A stretch of 8,582 nt of DNA from Planctomycetaceae bacterium UBA6172 (GTDB lineage: Bacteria; Planctomycetota; Planctomycetia; Pirellulales; Pirellulaceae): assembly GCA_002422955.1 (NCBI GenBank), contig DITY01000245.1, positions 1 to 8,582 of the forward strand. The letters are read 5' to 3'. The notes beneath the pieces were generated by a model. That model was not told the DNA's origin. It searched no databases and saw nothing but the letters and a program-made list of their open reading frames with translations. A program made the translations under genes and the position numbers. Each line of letters starts with the position of its first letter. Position 1 is the stretch's first letter. Shown piece by piece: positions 1 through 7,461 of the stretch.

Positions 1-163
1 CACTTCTCTTCGAGCGTCCCACGCCCGATCACTCATGTCAAGAATCGCTGCACAAAGCGCCCCGTCTCCAGACCGTTACCCCGGGCTTTCAACGTTCGTT
101 CCGTTGGGACGATACCGGGGATCGGTGTGGGTGATATTTTCCGTATTCGGGCACCTGCCATGC

Positions 164-278
164 TCCGTATCCACCGGGCCGCTTGGCCGAGTGCCGCCAT
201 CGCGGAGCGATGACCGAACGTAACCGTGGGTTTTCAGCCCACGCAAACGCGTCCCCTCACACATACGACCGCCACGGA
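164..278 (+). repeat. Dispersed intergenic repeat, left copy
   Basis: Positions 164-237 align without gaps to 8479-8552, with about 68 of 74 bases identical. After a short divergent stretch, the end (about 265-278, ACGACCGCC followed by CGGA) matches 8568-8581. The repeat contains the palindrome CATCGCGGAGCGATG (199-213). In this copy it also contains a hairpin, CGTGGG-TTTTCAG-CCCACG (225-243); the right copy has lost the second arm of that hairpin. It is a non-coding repeat, and frames crossing it are spurious. Confidence 0.8.
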
Positions 279-323
279 CCGGCAGGATGACAACGTTGCC
301 GCCCACCCGCGCTGAGGCATTAT

Positions 324-336
324 GTCGCTCTGCGAC
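324..336. repeat. REP-like palindrome GTCGC-TCT-GCGAC
   Basis: A perfect inverted repeat with 5-bp arms around TCT. It belongs to the TCGC-N3-GCGA family that recurs at 200, 396, 5492, 7372 and 8515, always outside genes. Confidence 0.6.
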
Positions 337-361
337 GGCCATATCCTTTTCTTGAACCATT

Positions 362-381
362 CCGGGTCTTGAAAGACCCGG
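362..381. repeat. 20-bp inverted repeat with 9-bp arms
   Basis: CCGGGTCTT and AAGACCCGG are perfect reverse complements separated only by GA. Such a tight, strong arm pair suits a repeat unit or protein-binding site better than a classical terminator, and no T-run follows on either strand. It sits 12 bp before the palindrome at 394-408, so the two probably form one composite element. Confidence 0.6.
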
Positions 382-393
382 CAACCTTCACTG

Positions 394-408
394 CGTCGCT
401 CCGCGACG
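394..408. repeat. REP-like palindrome CGTCGC-TCC-GCGACG
   Basis: A perfect 6-bp-arm inverted repeat around TCC. The surrounding sequence, about 378-411, recurs in diverged form at 7354-7389: CCGGCAA, then CACTGC, then TCGCTCCGCGACGAGG. This shows a mobile or dispersed unit larger than the palindrome itself. Confidence 0.65.
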
Positions 409-460
409 AGGGCACGGAATTCGTTGACACGCTGCGCCCTGACATGGACGCCGGACCGAT

Positions 461-507
461 CGTGTGCCAGCGACACACACGGTGATAGCCCAGGCAGGTG
501 CCCTGGG
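461..507. repeat. Two adjacent short hairpins
   Basis: CGTGTG (461-466) pairs with CACACG (476-481) around a 9-nt loop. CCCAGG (489-494) pairs with CCTGGG (502-507) around a 7-nt loop. They continue the hairpin series that begins near 200. Neither is followed by a T-run, so neither is called a terminator. Confidence 0.45.
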
Positions 508-671
508 AATTGCCGGCCCTCAAACCCGCTTGCCCCAAATGGGTAACCTGAGTCAACGCGCGATCCCGACTGGACGTGAGGAATTTCCATCGCGTTGCCC
601 TAGGATTTTGCTAGCGAAACGGCTGTTGGCTGGGTAAAACCGAAGGTGTCTCCTCTTAATCTCACTGGTTT

Positions 672-677
672 AAAGGG
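672..677 (+). promoter_or_regulatory. Ribosome binding site of the patatin-like gene
   Basis: AAAGGG lies 11 nt before the ATG at 689. The in-frame TAA at 671-673 rules out any earlier start, and no other start codon lies between, so the site supports 689. GGGT (675-678) could pair with ACCC (685-688), forming a weak 4-bp hairpin that would partly cover the site. Confidence 0.5.
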
Positions 678-688
678 TTGCAATACCC

Positions 689-3600
689 ATGCCAAGATTA
701 CCGTCAAGCAATCCTACAACAGGTTCCATCTCTGCTCAGCAACCTCCAACGGACACCGCTTGGCGAACCGCGGAATGGGAGCAGATTCGGACACGCCGCC
801 GAGTCGCATTTGGCTCGTTGGCGGCCGAAACCGACCCGGCCGGTACGGATGAGGATTTCGTCCCCGACGGAGGCGAACAAGCGGACGCGCACCTCGGTCC
901 AGCTCATGCAGCAGAGCGCCCCAAGGACCTGGTCGGATTGGCACTCAGTGGTGGCGGGCTTCGGTCCGCCTTTTTCAATGACGGACTGCTCCAGGCGCTA
1001 TCTCATCGCGGCTTGCTGCGGTACGTCGACTACTTGTGCAGCGTTTCGGGAGGAGGCTACATCGCAGGACACCTGATGACTAAGGCCCGTCAGCAGGACG
1101 TGAACCACCAGGAACAAAGAACGACCGCCAACGATTCGACAGAAAATAGACAACCGATTTCCAGCCATGACGATCGAAACCCGGATCATCGGCAGCCTAC
1201 CAATGATTCGTCCCCCTGGAATTTTCACGAAGACGTTGGCGATGACGCTACGGCGCCGGCTTGGCATTTCGGGCGTGATCCGGATTCGGGCCGGGAATGC
1301 GAGCAGCGTCTTCCCGGTATCGGCGCCTACCTGAGCCGTTCGTTCCGCTTCTTCGCGGGCTACACGCTGCGTCAACTGCCGATTTATCTGCTCTACATGT
1401 CGTTTGTCGGCCTGATCGCAGCGCTGCTGGCGATCAGCTTTCGATCATACGACTCGTTGCACTTCCGCAGCGTGTATCGAGTTGCTCTAGGCGTGATGTT
1501 TGGCAATGAATTGCTGATCGCGTTCATCTTGCCTCTGCTCGCCATGTCGGCAACGTTGACGATCGCGCTGGTCGCGTGGTGTCCGTTGTGGGGTTCGGAT
1601 CAGTCGTCCCGTGAGGCTAGATGGCGGGATTCCATAAGATGGCTCGCAAAGTGCGGTTTTTGGTTGACGGTGATCATGGCCGCGACGAGCGTCGCGGTGT
1701 TCATGGGCAATGACCTTACCAAAGCGACAGGCGATTCGAGCGTCGCGTCCCACAGTCGGCTGAATCAGTTTGCGTTGCAGATGACGATTCTGGCTGGGGC
1801 GATCCAGTTATTGGCTTTCCTCGGCAGTGATCGATTGCTGCGATCGGAGCAGTCCGAAGCAGCCAAGTGGAAACAGACCTTTCAGGCCGTGATCTCCAAC
1901 GGCGTGGTCGCGTTTGCGATCTTCACGATGATTCATCTGATGGCTCGAGAGAACATTTCCGGTTACACCGACCGCCGTGACCCGGCGTTGGTCACCGGTG
2001 ACATTTCGAACTGGCCTGCGACCATCTCGACCTTCGCGCAATTGCTTCCGCCTGCCACCGAAGGGATTGAGGGGCAGAACGCGACCGAAATAGACCAGCG
2101 GATTCTCAAGACGGTTGCCCTGTTGGATCTGCAAGCGTGGTCGGATATCGAACTGCTGGGGCTCAGTTCGCTGAACCGTTACGATCGGTTCCTGTTGGAC
2201 CCAGACGCGATCGCCTTACCTGATTCGCCACTCAGTCAGCGGGACCGGCAGCGATCGGCGCAGCTCCTGCCGGCCCATTGGCGTTACTGGTACGTCATTC
2301 GCGCCTGCCTGCCGCTCGTGGATCGTGTCTCGTTCGCTCTCGATCAACCGCACAGCCTGGGCGCCGGCGGTGATCCGCTCGGGGAAGCGTTCACGGCGCA
2401 GGAATTGGGTGAGGCGTCCGGGGCCTATAGCACGATCTATCGAGCGGCCGATCGCGCTCTTGCCAATGGCGAGCGCTTCCTACACGATCACAACGCGCTG
2501 CTGCACTCCCAACAATTCACCGAACAGCTCTTGAAGCTGATCGTGCGGCAAGGGAACAACGCGTCGGCCGATATTGACATACAGCGGGCGGAAGGCGCAG
2601 AGCCGGTGGATGAACTCCTGGACCATCCGCTCCTGAAAAGTAACTTGTCCTCCCTGGCGGTTACCCATCGGTCCCGGCTTCAAAACCTGCTGACGATGCA
2701 TTTCCTGGGATCCTTGGGCAGCGTCAACTTGAAAATGAAGGACGCCCCTGGGTTTCCTTGGAAGTACAGCTGGTCCATCGCCGAATCGACCGATCAGGGC
2801 CAGCTCCGCGCATCGATCGACCGTGCGTGGCTGAACGTCTTACTGCTGTCGTTGATGACATCGGGAGAAGACCATGCCATGCTCCGTCCGTTTCACATCG
2901 GCAGCACTTGGGTGGTCCAGCCTCATGACCAACGGTCGCGATGGCGGTGGGTGATCTTCTGGTCAGCCCTGCTGTCGATCAGCCTACTTCTCACGAGTAA
3001 TTTGAATCGAAATCACTACCTCTTCACGTTCTATCACCGCCAGATCGGTGACGCATTCTTAAAGGGGCGAGACTCTCAGCGGGGAACCGCTGGAATTGGC
3101 GGTGACACACCGCTTCGACTGATGCGACCCTGCGAAAGCGGGCTCCCCTTCCCGATCTACTTAACGGCGGGAATGGTCGAAACGGGAGACGGCCGAGGAA
3201 TCGTGCCTGCCGGGATCGCATTGACGCCGTTAGGGGCAACTCGCGGCGCAACGCCTGGCTACCAAAGAGTCCACGACGCATTCGACGACCCGCAGCGACC
3301 GAGAGACGTGACGCTGGGCGAGGCTGTGGCAACGTCGGGGGCGGCGATCACCCCGCTGATGACCAGTACGATCGCCTTGCGGGTGTTGATGGATTTCTTC
3401 GGCGCACGGCTCGGCCGCCGCATGTGTCTTGGCGAGAAAGTGACCGACAATTCGGTAGCGGGAAGCAGCGGGTGGACGTTGAAAATCGCCGCCCTGCTCG
3501 CGATTTTTCTCGGATTGTTGTTGCGGGCTGGCGCCGAACTTTCTTGGCTGACGGTCCTGGCATGTTGCGGCCTGTTCTTCGTCACCGCGGTGATTTTGTG

Positions 3601-5482
3601 GCAACTCCACCACCGCACCGGTTACCCAGCACTGCTGCTCGATTGGTGGCAGAGCATGGGTCGCAAGCAGGAGGCGAACGCCTCAAAAATGTCTGCATCG
3701 GACGTCAAACCTCCGCCACTAGCCGAGCCAATTCCGGACACCCGGTGGTCCAAGCGACCGGGGATTTTTGTTGCCGATGGCGGCTTTTACGACTATCTGG
3801 GCGTATCGGAATTGTTTAGGCGACGTTGCGAATTGATCATCGTCAGCGACGCGGGGATCAACCGGGGTTCGACGACGATGGAGGCGTTGGCTTCGATGTG
3901 CGAACTGGCCAGCTCCGAGTTGGGGGTCCGCCTGGTTCAACTCGACCATGACATGCCGATCGAGTACGCCCGGCTGCAGCGGGATGAAGGACAGTCTGCG
4001 TCTCAAACATTTCTGGCAATGCGGGTGAAGTATCCCGAGCTTCCGGGCCGTCCCGACCTGCCGCGAGAAGGCCTGTTGTTCTATGTGCAAATGTCGATCA
4101 CTGACCGAGACCCGATCGAGATCCAGCAGATCCGCCATCGGTTTCCGTCTTTTCCGGACGAACCGACAACCAATCAGTTTTACTCGCCCGACCAGGTCGC
4201 GGCCTATCGAGACCTGGGCTATCACATCGGCAGCCGACTCTGCAATCACCTGCACCGCTGGGACGCCAAAGCGATCCGCAAATCGGTAAGCCAACCCACG
4301 CTGCCCGGCCAACCGCTGTTTTGCGAACTCAAGCGAAGGCTGGTGCGATCCTACGTCCAGACCTGCTATGAGGAAAATTTCTTTTCCGAAGAAGACGTGT
4401 TCGGCGAATCGGTATGGCGGGACGAATCGGGAGAAAGCGTCTTCCCAAGCTTCATGACAACCTGGAAGAAGACCTGGCGGGATCTCCTCACAATGGCCGT
4501 GCCCAGTCAAGCCACGGCGGTGCCTGCCAAAAAAATGAGTTGTTTGTGGTTAGATGAGTTCCAACGAAACGCCGATGTGTTCAGCCGATACATGGAGGCG
4601 GTAAACCGCGAGGTGAACCGGTTGCACTCATCGGGCGAATGGAAGGCGGGCTTCAGCCCTTGCAGTGAAATCGCCTGCGATTGCTTGCTGCTGGACCGTA
4701 ACAACCAACCGGCTTTCGTCCAAAAGCGAATCAACGCGTTGGTCCGCTCCAAGTCACGGAAGTTCAAGTCACCGAAATTCAAGTCGAGATGGACCGCTCA
4801 CCTCGCGGTGGTCGCCGCGGCCGCACAGCAACTTCATCGCGGCACGCCGCACCAAGTGTTTCAGGTCGGCGGAAGAGACAAACTGACCAGCGTCGTGGAG
4901 CATCTGGCGAACGATATCATCAACGAACTTCATTTGCATCAACGCCGACTCGATCCACTCGTACAGGGGACGGATCACGGAAATGACGTTAACCTCGAGA
5001 AGCGGGCGTTCGAGTTGCTGAGTGTCTGTGAAAAAATGGCTGAAGCGATCATTCATGAAATCTACGAGTTGTCCGAGTCGGTGTTCCAAGGGGCAGATCG
5101 CGTGGCTGTGGTCAGCTTCGTGCAGTGCCTCTGTTCGGAAATCGCCTCGGGAATCCGCTTGCTAGGTTGGATCGACAACGAAGTCGACCGTAAGCGACTT
5201 TGCGAAGCCGTGGGACGCTCCCTCTCCGCAGTGAACCCCCACGAATTCGAGACCGAACCATCGGCGGTACGCGCGGATGGGTTTTCGTTGCCGCTCGATT
5301 TTCGGCAACTGATGTTCGACAAGCTGCAAAGTGGCTACCGGTCCCATGCTAAGAAGTTACTCGCCGCCTACCTAAGATTTCTCTGTACCGGCATTCCTGG
5401 GTACAACGAGGAGACGCCAGTCGTTCCCCAAAGAATCCTTAACGTGTCGAGCGTCGGTACCGCTATGAAACGCCCCCGCTGA
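689..5482 (+). CDS. Giant multi-pass membrane patatin-like phospholipase
   Basis: Predicted lipid acyl hydrolase of the patatin/cPLA2-like superfamily, with a Ser-Asp dyad cleaving acyl esters at a membrane. Visible motifs are the oxyanion-hole loop GGGLRS (residues 88-93), the nucleophile elbow SVSGG with Ser120, and the Asp motif DGG at 1030-1032 within ADGGFYDYLGV. The stretch after it (FRRRCELIIVSDAG) fits bacterial patatin-like proteins that I recall carrying 'DGGxxENLG...RRRC'; here the usual Asn is Tyr. Hydrophobic segments lie at about 230-251, 275-297, 322-340, 360-380, 401-419, 754-770, 931-948 and 951-971, all between Ser and Asp. A polar low-complexity insert spans 134-176. Residues from about 1190 to 1597 match nothing I know and include a basic KSxKF repeat near 1355. 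There is no signal peptide, and the first 80 residues look disordered. The protein is longer than the relatives I remember. Fold and class are fairly certain; the substrate is unknown. Confidence 0.85.
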   Translation: MPRLPSSNPTTGSISAQQPPTDTAWRTAEWEQIRTRRRVAFGSLAAETDPAGTDEDFVPDGGEQADAHLGPAHAAERPKDLVGLALSGGGLRSAFFNDGLLQALSHRGLLRYVDYLCSVSGGGYIAGHLMTKARQQDVNHQEQRTTANDSTENRQPISSHDDRNPDHRQPTNDSSPWNFHEDVGDDATAPAWHFGRDPDSGRECEQRLPGIGAYLSRSFRFFAGYTLRQLPIYLLYMSFVGLIAALLAISFRSYDSLHFRSVYRVALGVMFGNELLIAFILPLLAMSATLTIALVAWCPLWGSDQSSREARWRDSIRWLAKCGFWLTVIMAATSVAVFMGNDLTKATGDSSVASHSRLNQFALQMTILAGAIQLLAFLGSDRLLRSEQSEAAKWKQTFQAVISNGVVAFAIFTMIHLMARENISGYTDRRDPALVTGDISNWPATISTFAQLLPPATEGIEGQNATEIDQRILKTVALLDLQAWSDIELLGLSSLNRYDRFLLDPDAIALPDSPLSQRDRQRSAQLLPAHWRYWYVIRACLPLVDRVSFALDQPHSLGAGGDPLGEAFTAQELGEASGAYSTIYRAADRALANGERFLHDHNALLHSQQFTEQLLKLIVRQGNNASADIDIQRAEGAEPVDELLDHPLLKSNLSSLAVTHRSRLQNLLTMHFLGSLGSVNLKMKDAPGFPWKYSWSIAESTDQGQLRASIDRAWLNVLLLSLMTSGEDHAMLRPFHIGSTWVVQPHDQRSRWRWVIFWSALLSISLLLTSNLNRNHYLFTFYHRQIGDAFLKGRDSQRGTAGIGGDTPLRLMRPCESGLPFPIYLTAGMVETGDGRGIVPAGIALTPLGATRGATPGYQRVHDAFDDPQRPRDVTLGEAVATSGAAITPLMTSTIALRVLMDFFGARLGRRMCLGEKVTDNSVAGSSGWTLKIAALLAIFLGLLLRAGAELSWLTVLACCGLFFVTAVILWQLHHRTGYPALLLDWWQSMGRKQEANASKMSASDVKPPPLAEPIPDTRWSKRPGIFVADGGFYDYLGVSELFRRRCELIIVSDAGINRGSTTMEALASMCELASSELGVRLVQLDHDMPIEYARLQRDEGQSASQTFLAMRVKYPELPGRPDLPREGLLFYVQMSITDRDPIEIQQIRHRFPSFPDEPTTNQFYSPDQVAAYRDLGYHIGSRLCNHLHRWDAKAIRKSVSQPTLPGQPLFCELKRRLVRSYVQTCYEENFFSEEDVFGESVWRDESGESVFPSFMTTWKKTWRDLLTMAVPSQATAVPAKKMSCLWLDEFQRNADVFSRYMEAVNREVNRLHSSGEWKAGFSPCSEIACDCLLLDRNNQPAFVQKRINALVRSKSRKFKSPKFKSRWTAHLAVVAAAAQQLHRGTPHQVFQVGGRDKLTSVVEHLANDIINELHLHQRRLDPLVQGTDHGNDVNLEKRAFELLSVCEKMAEAIIHEIYELSESVFQGADRVAVVSFVQCLCSEIASGIRLLGWIDNEVDRKRLCEAVGRSLSAVNPHEFETEPSAVRADGFSLPLDFRQLMFDKLQSGYRSHAKKLLAAYLRFLCTGIPGYNEETPVVPQRILNVSSVGTAMKRPR
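4751..4786 (+). repeat. 15-bp tandem repeat inside the patatin gene
   Basis: AAGTCACGGAAGTTC (4751-4765) is followed directly by AAGTCACCGAAATTC (4766-4780), with two mismatches, and then by the start of a third unit, AAGTCG. The repeat stays in frame and encodes a basic Lys-Ser-x-Lys-Phe pattern around residue 1355, in the unassigned C-terminal region. Confidence 0.7.
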
Positions 5483-5613
5483 GACTGGTGATCGCTTCGC
5501 GAAATGAATCAGACAGGTCTTGCGTTAGCCCAGCACTGGTGACGACTGGGAACCTACAATGAGCCGGCGGCGTCGGTCTTAGATCCCTTGTCGGCAATTT
5601 TGAACGTGAATGC
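5483..5613 (+). other. Intergenic gap with a degenerate REP-like palindrome
   Basis: The gap contains TCGCTTCGCGA (5492-5502), which differs by one base from TCGCTCCGCGA at 396 and 7372. TACAAT at 5555-5560 resembles a -10 box, but no good -35 box lies 16-18 bp upstream, so a promoter for the HAD gene is possible but not established. No terminator hairpin with a T-run was seen after the patatin gene, so read-through into the HAD gene cannot be excluded. Confidence 0.4.
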
Positions 5614-6261
5614 ATGAGTAGCAAGCTATTGGTGAGCGATTTTGACGGCACCATGACGCGGAACGAGTTTTATCGCTTGGCAATCGAACAGCTGCTGCCG
5701 AGCGATTGCCCTGATTTTTGGCAGGACTATCGCGAAGGCAAATTGACGCATTTCGAGGCGCTCGATCGCTACTTCCGATCGATTCGAGCGTCTGATCAGC
5801 AAATCTTGGGGTTGCTGAAACAGATGGAACTGGAGCCTCGCTTGTCGGCGTCGGTCGATGCGTTGGCGGACGCCGGATGGAAGGTCGTTATCGCCTCCGC
5901 CGGATGCGATTGGTACATCGATCGACTGCTCGACCAGGCCGGGGTGGAGATCGAGGTTCACGCGAATCCCGGCGAGTTCGCTCCGACAACGGGTCTGAAA
6001 ATGCGGCTACCCATCGATTCCCCCTACTTCTCTCACGAGTTTGGCATCGACAAAGCGGGGGTTGTTCGCGCCGGGCTTCGGCAGGGGATCAAGGTGGCGT
6101 TCGCCGGGGATGGCCTTCCCGATGCGGACGCGGCCAAACTGGTCCCCGAGGAGCTGCGGTTCGCTCGCGGAGCCCTGGCATCCCTGTTGGCGGATGAAGG
6201 ATTGTCCTTCAGAACCTACGGTTGCTGGGCCGAGGTTGCTGAGAACTTACTAGCCGGTTGA
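5614..6261 (+). CDS. HAD-IB family phosphatase, MtnX-like
   Basis: Predicted cytosolic Mg2+-dependent phosphatase of the haloacid dehalogenase superfamily, acting on a small phosphorylated metabolite. All four HAD motifs are present: DFDGT (residues 9-13, nucleophile Asp9 and acid/base Asp11), Ser95 in VIASAG, Lys147 in GIDKAG, and GDGLPDAD with Asp166 and Asp170. The 215-aa length and the helical cap between motifs I and II fit the subfamily of MtnX (2-hydroxy-3-keto-5-methylthiopentenyl-1-phosphate phosphatase) and phosphoserine phosphatase. No other methionine-salvage gene is near, so that substrate is not supported. It ends 7 bp before the glycerol-1-phosphate dehydrogenase gene, so the two are almost certainly co-transcribed and the substrate may be a glycerol-phosphate-related compound. 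The ATG at 5614 has no Shine-Dalgarno, and I found no upstream in-frame start in the adjacent gap. Confidence 0.85.
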   Translation: MSSKLLVSDFDGTMTRNEFYRLAIEQLLPSDCPDFWQDYREGKLTHFEALDRYFRSIRASDQQILGLLKQMELEPRLSASVDALADAGWKVVIASAGCDWYIDRLLDQAGVEIEVHANPGEFAPTTGLKMRLPIDSPYFSHEFGIDKAGVVRAGLRQGIKVAFAGDGLPDADAAKLVPEELRFARGALASLLADEGLSFRTYGCWAEVAENLLAG

Positions 6262-6268
6262 GTCAAGC

Positions 6269-7324
6269 ATGCGATTTCGAAATCAGGTGGACGTGCCGAC
6301 CCTGGTGCGTGTCAAGGAAGGCGCGTTGGACCGCGTCGGCATCTATCTGCGACGCGCGGGGCTGGACCATGTCGCGGTGCTGCAAAGTCACGGCCTGATC
6401 AGCCCGTTGCCGGAACGGCTGCGAACCAGCCTGGAGGAACAACAGCTTCAGATCGTTTGCTGGGAGGAGGTGCTGGCGAATGAGATGGAATTGGCGATCA
6501 AGACTTTCACTTCGCTGCCGCGCCAGGTGAACGCGGTCGTCGGCATCGGAGGCGGCAAGGCGTTGGACATCGCCAAGTACGTGGCCACGCTCGCTCGATT
6601 GCCCTACATCGCGGTGCCGACGTCCTTATCCAACGATGGTTTTTGCAGCCCGCAGTCGAGTCTGACCATCGCTGGCCGCCGCCGGTCGCTGCCCGCCGCG
6701 GTGCCGCATGGGTTGGTGATCGATACCGAAGTCTGTCGCCAGGCGCCGCGCGAGTTGACCCTGTCGGGCATCGGCGATTTGGTGTCGAAGTTCACGGCGG
6801 TGCGGGATTGGAAATTGTCGTTCCACCAAACGGGTGAACTCGTCGACGACTTCGCCGCGTTGCTATCCGACGGTTCCGTCCACGCGTTCCTCAGCCACCC
6901 GACGTTGGATCAGTACGGCATGCGGCTGCTGGCGACGGCGCTGATGATGAACGGGACCGCGATGGCCATGTGCGGATCGTCCCGCCCGGCAAGCGGCAGT
7001 GAGCATCTGATTTCGCACGCCTTGGACCAACTGTTGCCCAAACCCCGGCTGCACGGCATTCAAGTCGGCGTGGCGGCGTACCTGGTCAGTCTCTTGCAGG
7101 GGGAGAACTCGGACAAAATCGCGCAGCTGTTTGAAACCACCGGATTCTGGGATCTGGTCGCGGCCGACCCATTTCCCTACGACCTTTGGGTGGAAGCCGT
7201 GCGATTGGCCGAGTCCATCAAGCCCGGGTATTACACGGTGCTGTCGAGCAGGGACGTCCACGCGGAAGTCGAGCACCTCTTGACCAGCGATCCCCATCTG
7301 AGCCGGGTCATACAAAAAGTCTGA
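6269..7324 (+). CDS. sn-glycerol-1-phosphate dehydrogenase family protein
   Basis: Predicted NAD(P)H-dependent reductase of dihydroxyacetone phosphate to sn-glycerol 1-phosphate. It belongs to the dehydroquinate synthase-like/iron-containing alcohol dehydrogenase superfamily (archaeal EgsA, Bacillus AraM). The nucleotide-binding loop is GIGGGKALD (92-100). The family stretch PTSLSNDG (117-124), then SPQSSL, follows where archaeal enzymes have PTxxSHDG. Metal ligands by family pattern are Asp170 in GIGDLVSKFTAVRDW, His246 in GSEHLISHALD and His262 in HGIQVGVA. The 351-aa length is normal. In archaea the product starts ether-lipid synthesis; in Bacillus it feeds heptaprenylglyceryl phosphate. 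No prenyltransferase of that pathway lies here, so the fate of the product is open. It is the second gene of a tight pair with the HAD phosphatase and faces the toxin-antitoxin operon. A related polyol dehydrogenase with another substrate is the main alternative. Confidence 0.85.
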   Translation: MRFRNQVDVPTLVRVKEGALDRVGIYLRRAGLDHVAVLQSHGLISPLPERLRTSLEEQQLQIVCWEEVLANEMELAIKTFTSLPRQVNAVVGIGGGKALDIAKYVATLARLPYIAVPTSLSNDGFCSPQSSLTIAGRRRSLPAAVPHGLVIDTEVCRQAPRELTLSGIGDLVSKFTAVRDWKLSFHQTGELVDDFAALLSDGSVHAFLSHPTLDQYGMRLLATALMMNGTAMAMCGSSRPASGSEHLISHALDQLLPKPRLHGIQVGVAAYLVSLLQGENSDKIAQLFETTGFWDLVAADPFPYDLWVEAVRLAESIKPGYYTVLSSRDVHAEVEHLLTSDPHLSRVIQKV

Positions 7325-7461
7325 AAGGTGCCGCCCTGATCATCAGGAAGTGTCCGGCAATCAACACTGCATCGCTCCGCGACGAGGCGATCGGGCATTG
7401 GTTCGTGGCTCTGCCCTACCGTGTTCTATGGTCCGGGGCTAGCGTCTTGCGTGAGCCATGC
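7325..7461. other. Convergent intergenic region with a short palindrome
   Basis: This gap separates the dehydrogenase gene (+) from the antitoxin gene (-). CCTGAT-C-ATCAGG (7335-7347) is a perfect palindrome just after the dehydrogenase stop, but its single-base loop and the lack of a T-run argue against a classical terminator. A diverged repeat copy follows at 7354-7389. TGAGC-CAT-GCTCA (7452-7464) overlaps the antitoxin stop codon and is a weak hairpin. Confidence 0.45.
7354..7389 (+). repeat. Diverged copy of the intergenic repeat
   Basis: It matches 378-411: CCGGCAA, a variable stretch, CACTGC, one changed base, then TCGCTCCGCGACGAGG. Weaker similarity may run on to about 7417. It carries the palindromic core TCGCTCCGCGA at 7372-7382. 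Confidence 0.65.

Larger units (their letters stand above)
1..688. other. Gene-free leader region rich in inverted repeats
   Basis: No open frame here looks like a real protein. The frames that exist run across the repeats and are rich in Arg, Ser and Pro without domain structure. The stretch holds one copy of a long dispersed repeat (164-278), three TCGC-N3-GCGA palindromes (200-210, 325-335, 396-406) and several other short hairpins between 225 and 507. From about 510 to 670 I see no clear element. A convincing promoter for the patatin gene was not found. The region is best read as intergenic DNA colonised by REP-like repeats. Confidence 0.7.

Noticed and set aside
1..36. An ATG on the minus strand at 36 opens a frame running off the left edge (MSDRAWDARREV).
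   Set aside because: Only 12 codons are visible, with no ribosome binding site and no recognisable motif. It could be the start of a neighbouring gene but cannot be supported from this window.
76..590. Overlapping minus-strand open frames of 78-118 codons.
   Set aside because: They translate through the repeats and hairpins. I remember similar peptides as spurious calls in planctomycete genomes, and they have no fold-like hydrophobic pattern.
3719..4510. A 263-codon minus-strand open frame opposite the patatin gene.
   Set aside because: It is antisense to the DGG catalytic region and the conserved stretch after it, has no known motif, and is explained by high GC content on the opposite strand.
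5555..5560. TACAAT as a -10 box for the HAD/dehydrogenase operon.
   Set aside because: No acceptable -35 box lies at the right distance, so it is mentioned only in the intergenic entry.
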